Part shown: positions 36,801-49,272 of the stretch, one piece after another
How the letters are laid out: each line of letters starts with the position of its first letter
Position numbering within the stretch: position 1 is the first letter of the stretch
NCBI GenBank assembly: GCA_936450465.1
Contig: OW388293.1
Span: forward strand, 51,016,040 to 51,080,039
From: Gibbula magus
Lineage: Eukaryota; Mollusca; Gastropoda; Trochida; Trochidae
Reading direction: 5' to 3'
DNA: 64,000 nucleotides
Notes under the pieces: model-generated
Told to the model about the DNA's origin: nothing
Database searches by the model: none
The model's input: the letters and a program-made list of their open reading frames with translations, nothing else
Translations under genes and position numbers: made by a program

Positions 36801-38537
36801 GTCATATTTTCAAATATGCCATTTATAATAAAAGTTTATGCAGTATATCTTTATCAACACATTTCTGGTAACTGTTTTTCTGGAACCATTCATCCAGGGT
36901 AGAAACAGACTGGTTTGGGGTGATAATCTTATAATGCTTTTAGAAACGGATAGTAAAAATTATGAGCTAGGGTCATTTTGCAGTTCAGCTTAGTACCGAA
37001 AGGATAAAATCATTAATTAAAGCTTCAAAGAACCTTTTATTTCAGTAAGTAAAGTAAGTAAATTTAATACCTCAACATTTTGAGCAGCTTATCCTCATCA
37101 CATCCATTTCCATTGTCAGCAAACGTCATGCAGGTTGTCCCATCATGATCAACTATGTCGATCCATAGTTCAGATGCATTTACATCAGGGTCATAGGCGT
37201 TATCTACGATATAGAAAGAAAAATTATTGAAACTGAACTTAAGTAACAACCTCATCAAATATAAAACACATCGGATCTTGATAAAACACTAAAGAAAACA
37301 TATACTCCTTAACAATTATTCAAATGAAAATATTAAAGATTATTAAGATGTTAATAATTAAAAGAAATTTATATTTGGCTTGGCATAAATGTTACTAAAA
37401 GTAAATTTTGAATAGACAATGAGAGACAAACCTATGAGTTCAGCGATTGCACTGAACGGCCAGGTGTGACTGGTGGAGTTTGCATGGAGGAAATTAGGGC
37501 TAACCTGTAAGTACAAACAACAAATACTACACACATATGCAATTGTAAGTTTTTATAAACCTAGTTTACAGTACTTATTCAGTTCAATACATTTTCAGTT
37601 TGATACACGACAGAACCTAGAATGCAGAAAAACTAAAAGTAGAAACAGGTAAAAATTAAAATGAAGCTTGTGTTGTGTAGTTGTAATATGTTATGATAAA
37701 TACCATGAAATAGATCACACCACACAATGTAGTACAGATTATCATCCGTTATCACATTGTCAGCCAAAATCAACAACAGACTAGGCCTAAAACAACTGTT
37801 TATTTGGCATCAAATGTTTGAAAGATGTGTCGTCTAAATGATGTTTCTGATGTTTGACATTATTAGTGATCAATTTCATAGAAGTTTCTTTCTTATTACT
37901 ACGGAAACAGGTTACACAAGGGTAATAAGTTAAGAACACCAACTACGAGCTGTCAGATTACAAACTGAAACAAAGCTAGAACAATGCACATATCGCTCTG
38001 CAGAGCCTCAAAAATATAAAACAATCATTCTACACCATGCTAAAAGGTATAAGATTATGAACCAATTAAATCCTCCATTTGGAAAACATCTGTTTTAATG
38101 AAAGAGCCAAGGTAACATTGCAAAAACTAAAAGATACAGAAAATGAGAAAAGACTCTTTGATAGCCCAAGGCAATTATATTCTCAGGATGCAATTAGAAC
38201 ACTATATATGTTTATTTACATAAGCAAAACACAATTTACACTTGAATATGGTCGTCATAAAGTGTATGATTTGTTTTCAAGCAAGACGTCCATCAGACTA
38301 ATATTTTCTAAAAGTAAAAAAGAAAGTCTAATTTTCTCGAATTTACAAGATTCACTTCTCTTTTTACGACCAAATAATTAATTAGACACAATATTACTAA
38401 ATTGTAAAGTGTTACCAATCACGGGGTATTTCATTATTTAACGAAAAATAAGTTATTGCATGTATGTAAGAGTGTTTAAATGTTAAAATGCTTACTTTAC
38501 TGAGGGGAATACCGATCCCTCCAGTGAAGGTAGCCAT
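24874..38537 (-). CDS. MORC3: MORC family CW-type zinc finger protein (MORC3-like ATPase)
   Basis: Seventeen exons: 38496-38537, 37432-37504, 37071-37203, about 36490-36734, 35263-35405, 34754-34892, 34344-34472, 33587-33715, 32329-32426, 29310-29399, 28621-28743, 28175-28258, 27740-27773, 27543-27629, 26828-27022, 26175-26230, 24874-25849. About 925 aa (human MORC3 is 939). It has a GHKL ATPase ([31 protein letters not shown]), an S5-like transducer ([30 protein letters not shown]), a CW zinc finger ([18 protein letters not shown]), a coiled coil and an acidic low-complexity tail. [12 protein letters not shown] looks like a SUMO-interacting motif. The C-terminal [16 protein letters not shown] matches the MORC3 dimer coiled coil. 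The family acts in nuclear bodies and chromatin silencing. The exon 4/exon 5 phases do not match, so that junction is uncertain. The 3/4 paralogue assignment is by overall fit. Confidence 0.92.
26579..26664. mobile_element. MITE fragment in a MORC intron
   Basis: The segment GCAAGGCCTAAATCAGCCAA then TGGAGACTGGCAAGAG is one arm of the MITE family seen complete at 16889-17107. It lies in the intron between MORC exons 26828-27022 and 26175-26230. Confidence 0.6.
27290..27436 (-). mobile_element. SINE fragment in a MORC intron
   Basis: The minus strand keeps the SINE head region (TTTGGATCAAGAGGTCTGGA, B box changed to GTTTGAATCC) and part of the body. The A box is degraded. It lies in the intron between exons 27543-27629 and 26828-27022. 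Confidence 0.65.
28315..28375 (-). mobile_element. Second SINE-tail type fragment
   Basis: GAGTGAGTGAGCAAGTTATT followed by GTTTAACGCCAC and GCAATATTGCAGCCATTAG. The same phrase occurs at 10540, 55643 and 56113, so it is an interspersed family. It is probably the 3' end of another SINE. Confidence 0.5.
29762..32281. mobile_element. TTAA-flanked DNA transposon, 2.5 kb, non-coding
   Basis: TTAA flanks both ends (29758-29761 and 32282-32285). The left end AGGAAGGCTGAAATGA and the inverted right end AGGTTAGATGAAATGA match. Subterminal inverted homology runs inward for roughly 300 bp, including GTGACGTACGTGAAGG near 29976 and its complement near 32080, and AAAATGGGGCGGGG against its complement. 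The AT-rich interior has no open frame of note, so it is non-autonomous. It sits in the MORC intron between exons 32329-32426 and 29310-29399. TTAA targets are typical of piggyBac and Kolobok elements. Confidence 0.72.
35843..36325. mobile_element. Inverted-repeat element in a MORC intron
   Basis: About 80 bp of the left side (GCGTACTCTTTCAGTCTG ... GGAATAAAAGTTGCAAAATA ... TGCATCTACCAGGATGCGAA) is inverted at the right side (GTATCCCGCTAGATGCATTA ... TTTATTCCTCGG). The exact ends and target site were not resolved. It separates MORC exons 36490-36734 and 35263-35405, the junction whose splicing is unclear. Confidence 0.6.
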
Positions 38538-38815
38538 TTTGGTTTAAATGGGCACCGACGGGGAATTATAATTATGCGGGAAAAATATTTGTTAAATATT
38601 CAGGTTGATGTTACTAAATAACAGGTCATGCGATGTAATTTAAAACTTGTGCTTTTGGATAGTATTCATGTTACAGCTGTAATCATAATAAGTGATGGTT
38701 TTACGCATTGCATTTACTATCGGAGTTGACTTCTGTCCTGCCGAGTCTCATTCACAGATGGCGCTGCAAGTCTCACAGGAAGTAAACAAGTGCTCTCCTT
38801 TCACTTTCCGAGAAA
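38538..38815. promoter_or_regulatory. Bidirectional promoter interval between MORC and SETD4
   Basis: Only 278 bp lie between the MORC ATG (38537, minus) and the SETD4 ATG (38816, plus). No repeat or exon is visible. Head-to-head spacing this short implies a shared promoter. No individual binding site is claimed. Confidence 0.7.
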
Positions 38816-41800
38816 ATGAGGAACGGACGATGCTGTAGAAATCGTCAAAGAAAACGCTTAAAAGAAAAAGACACAATTTGTCAATCACATACATCTGAAT
38901 ACGTTCTACTTAGGAAATGGATTCATAGTTTTGACAAGAAATGCAATATAAAGTTAGAACCATGTTTATTTTCAGGTGTGTGTTCAAGTTAAATGAATAA
39001 TTATATAAAAAAAACCATGTAAATAAAATTGTTATGTTTATTTGAGATAACACTATCTGCAATAGTACAAATTGTTAAATTTTTCTCAAACAAGTCCTTT
39101 ACCAGTTTCAAACAGACACACTCACTGACTGTCCCAAAAGCTTATCCACTCAGCCACCGATAACTAAAAATTAATTAGGTTTACAACCTGTATACTGTAG
39201 TTGAGCTAGTTGAGGGTTCTATCAGGGTATTTTTTGTTGAAACGAAAATTCTAGAGGATATCCCACCTTACACTTTCATGTTACTAATACATGATTAAAA
39301 CAGTCAATTTAAAAAATTTAAAACAAATTAATATATGTAATATGTTAATGAATTTATATTTCACAACTTGATAAAGACAAGCGCAATTGTTTTGAAAAAT
39401 AAAACAATGAAGACATGTTATAACTTACCTAATTTTATAGGTATTTGATATTAAAAGATATATACACTGATGGAGTATTAAAATAACACATCGTAAAACT
39501 AATAAACAATATGCTGTTATGCCGTGGCAAAGTTTTCCCCACTCGCAGCTCCGATGAATGACTTCAGTTCTTTTTGCTTTTATTTTTCAACCAAATGTGC
39601 TTGTGCCTATCAAGTTGTGAAATATAAAGTCATCAAAATATTACCTTCATTGGTATCTTTCAATTTAATCATGTATTAATAGTATATATGTGTAAACGCG
39701 AATATCCACAAAAATATTCGGCTTCGGATCAAGAGGTCCGGGGTTCGAATCCCGCCAGGGGCACGGCAACTTTGTCTGCAGTAGAGAACTGTTCTACACG
39801 CAGTAAGGTTTGGGTGCAATGCTACACTGAATTTCAGCGTAGTACCACCCATGGTTCGCTAGTTCCAGCCGATGCTCGCAGGTTTCACCACAGTGCATAG
39901 CCACATGGCGTTGCTGGCTTTCTCCCTGCCATAATACTAGCAGCCACAATATAAGTGAAATACTCTTGAAAGCGGCATTAAACCCCAACTCACTCACTCA
40001 CCACAAAAATACCCTCCTTTTCAGCGATCAGTACCCCTCTGATAGATTTAAAGTGGCATATCTGTCATTGTAGAACTATTAGAAATACACTTGTACGTTT
40101 CAAACCCACTTCCATCAGAGTCGGACATCAATCTTCAAATCTTTAATTATTGTATTTACCTCAATTCAATGTAAACTTTTTTCTTTTCTTGCAGAAACTG
40201 GTCGTGGTTTACAAACTAAAGATGTTATTGAACAAGGGGAGATAATTCTCTCTATCCCAGTATCTACTCTCATCACTCCAGAAACAGTGCTGCAGAGTGA
40301 AATTGGATCAATCGTAAAAAAGTGAGCTGATGGAAACATGTAATTGTTAGAAATAATGAGCTTTGAAATACTTTGATATATTGAATTGTGGTATATTATT
40401 AATAAAAACATATGTAATTTATCAGTTTAGTAATTAAATAGCATAAATAAAAATAATTTTTATCTGAAATCATAGCAATATTATTTTAAATGCCATTAAG
40501 ATAATATTTTATTCCTGATTTCAGAATCACCCCCAAATTGTCACCACAGAGGATGCTTTCTGTTTTCCTAGTATTTGAATCTGAGAAGGGAAACAACTCT
40601 AAATGGTATCCTTATCTTCAGTCTCTTCCCGATTCATTCACAACGCCCCTGTATTTCAACAATCAGGAGCTGCAAAGACTACCAGCAAATATCTTTAAGA
40701 GAGCATGCAGAGAACACAAACGTGTACAGGCTATATACGAAGAAATCAATGACTCTTTATGTGATTATTTCAAGGACTTCAATTTTTTCACGTACGAGAA
40801 ATTTCGATGGGCATGGTGTGTTGTGAACACAAGATCTGTATACGTTCAAACAAAAGAGTCCCCTTATGTTCAGTTGGTCGACCGCGAGAAAGATGTCGCA
40901 TTAGCGCCCTACCTAGATCTGTTGAACCATTCATCAAACGCAGTGGTACGTGATTGGGATTGCAAACGAAATAGAGCCAAAGTTGCAGAGTTATAGATCT
41001 CTCAGTTTAAAGGGGCTGTAGCACGTTTATTGAAAAAATTATTTTTCAAATTTCCCATTTATAATTTATTATGCATGCCTGTATTGTTGCTTGTTGTTGT
41101 ATAAAAATCTGTTTCAAATGTTTTCTGATCAAGCACTGGTCAAAAACTTAACAATTTCTGTTGTCTAATTTCAACAATCGCAATTCTTTTGTGACATGAC
41201 AACTTTTGAAATTTGAATATATTTTGCCGAAATGAAACTTCATAATGCTATAATATTGCGAAACTGTTCATTATAGTTTTTACGAAATCTGATAAGATAT
41301 CTGGTAGGCGTTTCTTTTGACCGACAGTGTACATGCGCAAATCACTTCACCTGCAAGTCAGCATCACAGATTGTTTCATTGTAAGTAGACCCCACACTTC
41401 CAAGATTGCATGACACGCATATGTGTAATGTCTATGTCTGTTTCAGACTGAGGCAAGATTGAATCCTAAAACAGGGAGGTTTGAGATAATCACACAGGAC
41501 AGCTACAAGAAATACAGCCAGGTTTTTATCTTCTACAACCCGTACAGCAATGAGAACCTGTTTATGGAATACGGCTTCACGCTTCCCAACAACCCTTACA
41601 ATGTCTACGAGTTTGGAATAGGTGAGATATTTGTCATTTCGAAAGGAAATATTCATTTTAATTCATTATCACTTCAGGGGCTCAATAATTATAAGATGTT
41701 TTGCCAAAGCATACTTTCTTTGCTAAGCAACACTTTAACATTCTTTTTAGAAGGGATCCTTGAGGTATTTCTAGCATAAAAATATTATTTTTATTCCCCT

Positions 41801-43833
41801 GATTCAGAGATTAAGGGGTATATTGTTTTTCAGGTGTTTTTTTCCGTTAGTCAGAAAAAAATGTTAACATCGGTCATAATTTTGGATTGGTCTGTGACCC
41901 TTTATGATAAGACTTTTCAGATGAGGTCAACATTTTTTACCTTGTGACCTTGACCTTAGCACAAAAAGCATTTTTATGAAAACTTTAACCATGGCCATAA
42001 CTTTTGATTTGTGTGATAGGCCTTTCATACTTTACATGTGCATCATTGTCGTGAGACCTCTCGGATGGTCGTAATTTTTTTACCTTGGTTTTCGTACCTA
42101 TGACTACCCAGTACAGAGCCCCTTTACCCTATCAGCGTCAAGGGCAGATAATTATGATCTCATCTCATCCAATTATAGTGTCTCTGGCTTTTCCTCGGTC
42201 ATACAAAGCTCTTATGCTGTAGACTTTCCTCCTGCAATATTGCTAGTCTCTATCAATACTAACCCACAATACCGGTATTATTAATTACCCTTGTGAATTG
42301 TACATTTCATGATTTTTTTGTAGAGGAAATAAAATGGTTGGTACAGGAAGTGAACATATCTCATTGGGATAGGAAAAACAGGATCTTTGAAGAAAATGAT
42401 TTAAACAAGTAAGTGATGTCATTCCTTCATTTAGATTCGCCATTTTGTCTTTGTGCTTACGTGAAATGAGAAAAACACTCATTTTTTTACGAATTTTATA
42501 TCTTCCATATATAGATCTAATTTCCATAAAGTAACAAATAATTTATCATTAGACAGTAACCCCTCCCTTTAAAACTTTCTGGATCTGCCACTAAGTAATG
42601 TTTCAACTCTATAACATTTGCCTCTTTTCAGAGGTCTGGCTTGTGGTCCTGATGGACTATCTTGGAAACTCCAAACAGTGTTGCGCATTTTGTGCATGAG
42701 CTGGGATGAGCTGTGAGTATATGTTGCCTTTGATGTTCGCTTATCTGAAATTTGGAAAATTTAAAAAATAAATATTCCAAGATAACCTATCTTTAAAAAT
42801 TCCATTGTTTTAAAAAAAAGTCTAATATACTCATAATTCTGATTCCACTGGCGTCTATTTGAGCCAAAGTGATTTTTCACTTTGTGGAGGAAGGTTTAGG
42901 TCAGTTTTATATTATTCAATCCCTTTATTTAATGCTTGTAAGGTGTGTTTTTTTAGTTTTTATTTGATTTTCTTCAATTGGTCAACTGACTTTTCAAGTG
43001 TCAGACAGGTCAATTTTCCATTTCAACAAACTGGATTCACAATCGAAGTGTCCGGCAAAAAGACCAATTTTTGCATCCCTGATCCCAGTTTTTAAGTTGT
43101 TGTGTACTGTTCAATCATCAGCTCAACGTGGAAGGCAGTGTACAAAGGGAACTTTCCCCGAGAGAAGGACTTGGAAGCCGTTAACATTTCAACACGTCTC
43201 ATCAACTCTGCAATGGCAAGGAATCAGAAATATCTTGTAAGTACAGTTTGAGACTCATTGTGAAACACTGTTGCTTTCATTGGTTACTGCTCAAATCTCC
43301 ATTTTAAAGACGAAAAATCAGTGAACACCAACAAAGGCTAAGGTTGTAGCTAGAATGAGTGATTAGTTTTGTTGTTTTGATTTTCAATCTCCACTAGTTC
43401 TCACTGCAAGATTGTTGGCTGAATACATGACTTAGTCATTTATGGAGGATCTAGCCCTAGTGTCTTCTGATATCGGTTATATCAACATGAGTTGATAAGT
43501 AGTAACAAATACTCCAGACTTGCTAGCTTTTAAATGAGTGTTGATATATTTGATATTAGGAGACTGGAGGGTGAGATTTTATTTATTATCCAAAATCATT
43601 CTTCATTATGTTTTAATGAAAATTGTATATCTCTGAGCACAGCACTGCCATTTGACTTCTGAACTATGAACCGTTCTAATGGTATGTAAAGTGTGAACTA
43701 CGACATATTTTTTATGCAGATGGATTTGGATGAATCTTGCTCGGAGCATGAACAGATTGCCTTGACCTTGGCTCAGGACTATGCAGCCATTTTGAAAACT
43801 TGTTTACATCAGCTCAAGAATCAACATCTCTAA
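38816..43833 (+). CDS. SETD4: SET domain-containing protein 4 (lysine methyltransferase)
   Basis: Eight exons (38816-38975, 40195-40321, 40525-40945, 41447-41621, 42324-42408, 42632-42712, 43122-43236, 43720-43833) join in phase to 425 aa; human SETD4 has 440. The N terminus is basic (RNRQRKRLKEKD) like human. The SET core is recognisable: ETGRGLQTKDVIEQGEIILS, RWAWCVVNTRSVY, LAPYLDLLNHSSNAV (the NHS cofactor-binding motif), and VFIFYNPYSNENLFMEYGF. A Rubisco-LSMT-like C-terminal helical region follows (LSWKLQTVLRILCMSW). The family methylates lysines, with histone and other targets reported, and acts in quiescent cells. A SINE lies in intron 1. The polyadenylation signal is at 43890-43895. 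Confidence 0.96.
39717..40000 (+). mobile_element. tRNA-derived SINE, 5' truncated, with target-site duplication
   Basis: It begins TTCGGCTTCGGATCAAGAGG, has an intact B box (GGTTCGAATCC), the common SINE body and an AACTCACTCACTCA tail. It is flanked by the exact 11-bp repeat CCACAAAAATA (39706-39716, 40001-40011). The A box is missing, as expected for an incomplete reverse-transcription product. It lies in SETD4 intron 1. Confidence 0.92.
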
Positions 43834-43889
43834 CGATTCATTTATGTACAGTATATACCAATGTCTTTCATTATCTGCATCTTCTGTGA

Positions 43890-43895
43890 AATAAA
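43890..43895 (+). terminator. SETD4 polyadenylation signal
   Basis: A canonical AATAAA lies 56 nt after the SETD4 stop codon, a suitable distance for a short 3' UTR. Confidence 0.6.
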
Positions 43896-46800
43896 CTTTT
43901 CGAAGATTCGGATCCTTGCATTTATTGATAATTTAAACACTTCTTTTATTCTCCTGAACCCGTAAGGCCTCTTAAACAAAGGGTAGTTTACCCTCGTCAT
44001 CAGTTTGGTAAGGTATGGTTGCATCAACTTCAAATCTTTTGGATTCCAAACAGCAATTTTGTTGAGATTACGAAACGATATGGATGATCAACTTCTTTAT
44101 TTAATTGACAATGAGGAGCAGTAAATGTTAGAAAAACAATCAACGAACTCCAATGTTTGAGTCAACGTTTGAAGTCACGATAATCAACATTATGCTTCTT
44201 TTGCATTTCAAAGTTGGTAAAAAATTTACTTTACATTTATATTTCAAATTTTGGTGCTCATTCATTAGATAATAGACACTCAGCTCACGAAATGGATTCT
44301 TCCACGCCTCTGCTGCATAAATGAACGTGATGCAATTGACCCTGAATTACGCTTACTCCGACAGCTTTTCCACAAATACGCTTCACACTTTACCCCTTCC
44401 AGTGAGGAACGCAGGGTTCTTACTGACAATCATATCCAACGGCTCTTCTCAGCCTAGTGTAGACAAAGGCACTGAATGAATGAGCAAACAAAGGGTTTCT
44501 AGTCTGGATCTTGGCTCATATACAAACAAAATAAAATGTTCATATTCAAGAAATTGTATGATACTTTTCAGATATAACAAGACAGAATACATGATTCTTG
44601 AAACATGTACTCTCATAAGCATTGCATTACTGATATCTTCAAAATGACATCCCTCTTTACAATCACTGAGAAGAATCCACTGACATCATTGATTAACTAA
44701 ACTGAAATGCTGCTTAAAAAAATTAAAGAAGTTGATCATCCATAAAGTATTGATATACTTAATATATACCACCAACTTATAGAATATGACTCGAATGGTT
44801 CAGGAATCTTGCCTATTTAAAAACAACACAACTCAAAAGAACCGATTTCCACTTTTTAATATCCAAACAAATCCTTATTATGCTTCCCCAGTCTGATGGT
44901 ACAGTACGTAGCTGCTCACCGAAGGCATGATACCCATTTGCCTGATGATTGAAGCAAGGGGAGGGAACTCTAGAAATGACGTGGAGCTTGTACGCAGTGT
45001 CTCCCCTTCAATGTCATCATTTCAGAATCTTTGATGATAAACTCCTACTCATGTTTTATATCTGGGAACATTTAATAAAATATGAAGATTGATAATCAAC
45101 AATTGAACATTCTGGGTTTTGAATCTTTTACAAATTTCGTTTCTTATCGAAGAATCTAATCTTGAATAATTTGAAAGACATACATTTTCGTTTCGTTTAA
45201 TAGAATCTGATCTTAAACAATTTGAAAGACATACATGATGAGCGATTTATTTAAAAGAATTTGTTATGAACAGAATGTCTGAATCTAAAAATGTTATATA
45301 AATATTTTGATATAACTCCTGATTACAAACTAATTGTACATGATCAAAAAACCATATCAAAAGCATCAGCAATATGATGAAAATAAATTCTACAAAAACG
45401 AAGAATCAGTTGGGTTTACAATGGCCTATCATGCTGGATGTAAGCTGTTTGGAACACAGAATACAATGTAAAATTCCAATATAAAATAACAAGGAAATAA
45501 GAAAATTCTCTCACAAAGTGTGACTGCTGATCCAGCAGATTTATAACATGAAATACATTATGGTAATGAAATGTACAGCAGAAAAGCAAAACAAAAAGAC
45601 GCCCAATTCAAGGACCAAACTTTCAGTCATCTTGATAATAAAATAGCTGCAAGCCTTGTAAATCTACTTTTTTCCGTCAGTCCGACAGAACTTCAAAGTT
45701 GCCACCAAACATACACGTTCTTGGCATAAGAACTTTATCTGGGTCAACCACAAAGCTGTTTGCTATATTATTACGTTCACTGTTCACTGTATGGACTACA
45801 TCTTCATTAACCTTTGCAAGAACTAGTTCATTTATAAAGTTCAAGTAATATTAATATTCTTTAAAAGCTTAAAAAATATCACAGATGCAATTACATTATC
45901 TTGTTTGGATTTTGTGGATTGTTCTAAAAACTGCAACATCGTTTACACATCTTGTAAATGCCTGTGATTCTAATTACCATTTATCATACCACAATGAAAA
46001 AGGTGGTAGTAATAGTTGATTTATTAGAAGTCGCATCTTAGATCTTACATCCAAGGTCGTTTAATGAATAATTAACAGAAAGATGAACATAGTTTATGTT
46101 CATGTAACAAACATCAAAGGTGTTAACAAAATATCCTGATTTTACCTGAACATAATAATATAGCCATCAGCTTTATACATGTTCTTTGGACCCAACAATT
46201 TTTACAATGAATAAATAAGTTAAATCTTTTGCTGAAGAATTTGTGCCATATTGATAAAACTATTCAGATCCATGCCATATTATAATAATTTTCTGCTTTG
46301 GGAGTATTGCAATCACCTTCAAATACACAAAGGTACGAAATAGTTGTGGTTGTTATAAAATGAAAGATAAAAGTGAGTTTAGAGCAATGTATGAAATAAA
46401 GCCAGTGTGGCAGCCGGGAACCTGGCAACGGTTGGTCCGGTCTGGTCATGTTTTGAGTTATTTCTTGACAAACTTCTCTTCAAGCTTATTTCGTACACTG
46501 GTCTAGAGGCAGTAAGATTTAAATGTTGCAAACGTAGCAAAATAGTGGAAGATTTAAATTATAGGTGATACATTTAAATCAAATGTACTGATTCCTTAAC
46601 TACAAATGAACTAAAACATCTTTGGTAAATCAGGTTGTTAAATTGCATTGTACGATCTTGATGAATGTCCCAAACATTTATTCACAAAATGACGAAGCCT
46701 TTCATGTAATGAACTATGAAAACTCTAGCACTGTCGCATGATTGCAGAAATTATGAATGATATGATCTCATGAAAAATAATTTTCAAAGAGTTAAAACAT

Positions 46801-48775
46801 GATTTGAAAAAGAAATTATCAATAAACTCACAAAATGTCTTTTCACATTCACATATTGCACTGAAACACACTATACCACTCACATACATCAAGGAAGTAA
46901 GCACAGGACCGAACATCGCCTTGAAAACCTCTTCTACAAGTACGTCCCACATATAAAACCAATCTTCCCGTTACGAACACAATTCAATCACAAATTCCAA
47001 CCACGTAAATTATGTACAGTTGTCATCATAAATAGTAACATTCTCCATACGCAGATCCCCGTCAACACAAGTTTATATACTTATGTATGTATATATATGT
47101 ATATCTATGTATAATTATGTATAGCTATAAAACAATGCAGTTCAACCAGGTTGCGATTATGCCGTTTAAGGACCATTTTTATATCTGTACAACATACTCG
47201 ACCACAGATTTAAAATACAGTGAATGAAATACGTCCCATCATACATCCTACCATCTGGTCACTTTGATCCAAACTGGAATATGAGGTCGTTATTTAATTT
47301 TGTCATGTAAATTGACAAAGTTACAATGTCAGGCTGACGTTTTAATCAAGCTTCCTTTTACACTTCCAGGAATCATGTCTGTAATCATAATCATATTATG
47401 TCACTGTGATTTCTGCAACAATTAAGATTTTAGTTAACATGAAAATAACTCGATTAACAATTGTAGTATACAAATATTGAAATAATCCTATCCTATGTAA
47501 CAAAATTAATATCTTTGTTAATCAATTGTCTCGGGTTCCGAATCCCTTTTCAGAATAAGATTTTAATAGGTACTGCTACACACAAGACCAGCTTACTACT
47601 ACAATGTATCTTTGTGCTAAGAGAGCTTTGAAAATATGGACCCGGGTGTCTGTATATATATATAGTTCCGTACAGCCCAGCTTGGTACTCTTTATCCAGG
47701 CCCCAGTCCTTTATGTTCGCATATAATTTCACCATTCAACATCCCTATTTTTCTTTATTTTCTTCAGTGGTAAAATCAGGATTTTTCAACTATTCAATGT
47801 TGATTGTAATTAATTTCCCTTATGTTTGAAGTGAACTTAAGGCATGAATGAAATCCACATACCATTTTGTTATGGTACAAACACAGCACTATGAAACTGT
47901 ACGACTAGAAATATCTTGCAACACATCCACTTTCTAAAAAACAACTTTGATTGGTTATCTCCATAGGTTAAAGGTCACAGGACACAAGCACTTGGCAGCA
48001 GTAGCACAACTTTTCATTCGGAAATCAATGAGATCAATACGTACGAGTTACCTCCCATTGGTGTACATTTCACCATCAAGAACACAAACTGATTCAAACC
48101 CACAATTTGTCCAATTTTCAATCATGATTCTGGTGATTTCACTCCAGAATATACTGAATGAACAGTATGAATGTCACTTGTAAGAGTATGGTTGTTGTCT
48201 GGTCTTAAACCAAGAATGAGCACATGTTTTCACAATTGGCCCAAAAACTGGATGAAATTCCCTGTTGAAATAAACATTCTGTTTGTATAATCATTAAAGT
48301 ACACTCCAAAAGTTGTAAGTCGAAGATGGTCTGAATTTCAAGTATCCTGTCACGAGAAGAATTAAGTTAACGGAATCCAAAACACTTGTTTCAGGATAGT
48401 CCGTCCGTTAATAGTGTCTGTCAACTCGGGGCCAAACTAACCATCATTCGGACAGTCACATCCAGGGACATCTAAATGTTCATGGTAGGCAAAAATCCAC
48501 AAGCAGAATATAGGACATGAACATGGTACTCCCAATGTCTGTCTGTATATTTGGTTTACAAGAATATTTCCAATGTCAACCCCCATCTGATACTTCCAAT
48601 ATTCTGTAAGTGTCCGGTTCAGGTCTCAAACTGACTGCTCTTCTCAAAATATAATCCAAGATATGGTGATTCCCATGTCTCCATTTGGTTTCAAGTACAA
48701 GAATAATCCACAGGATCCAGCAGTTTCGGTATTGGTTTCATGTCTGGTTCTTCGCTGACAGTGTTATGGTGAACC

Positions 48776-49030
48776 AGGAGACACATACAGGTTTTAGTTG
48801 ATGTTGACTTTGAAAACAAGGCCAATGCCATGATTTGAGATATTGAAGAAAATGGCGTCAAAGTGATATCTCAGTTGTCGACCACCAGACGACACATACA
48901 GAGGTTTTAGTTTATGTTGACTTTGAAAACAAGGCCCTTGACATGATTAGAGATGTTGAAGAAAATTGCGTCAAAGTGAAATCTCAGTTGTCGACTACCA
49001 GACGACATATTCAGAGGTTTTAGTTGAAAC
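48776..49030. repeat. Tandem repeat of about 118 bp near the REV3L 3' end
   Basis: Two full units and the start of a third share ACATACAGAGGTTTTAGTT, GTTGACTTTGAAAACAAGGC and TCTCAGTTGTCGAC. It lies 243 bp beyond the REV3L stop, probably within its 3' UTR. Confidence 0.8.
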
Positions 49031-49272
49031 CAGGACCTTCTTCAAAGTTATTCTGAGATGATGAAGATATTGTCTTTAAATGTGAAGTCACTGTTGACAA
49101 ATGATCCAAACTTCACTTTTTCACCATTCAAGTTTCAAGTGAATAGATAAGTCAGAACTTCCAAAATCTTTTCAGGACTCCAAATCATTTTTTTTTGTAT
49201 TCCAGCTGAAGAGATTTATGACTCTTACTAATAAATAGCCTCAGTTTCGTATGTAGCTGGTTGATGACTTGT

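Larger units (their letters stand above)
43834..49272. other. Convergent intergenic stretch, SETD4 to REV3L
   Basis: Both flanking genes end into this interval, so it holds their 3' UTRs. I see no further exon. The only structure noticed is the tandem repeat at 48776-49030, next to the REV3L stop. Confidence 0.5.

Noticed and set aside
39717..39775. tRNA gene
   Set aside because: Only the B box and part of a tRNA-like head are present, followed by the SINE body and a target-site duplication.
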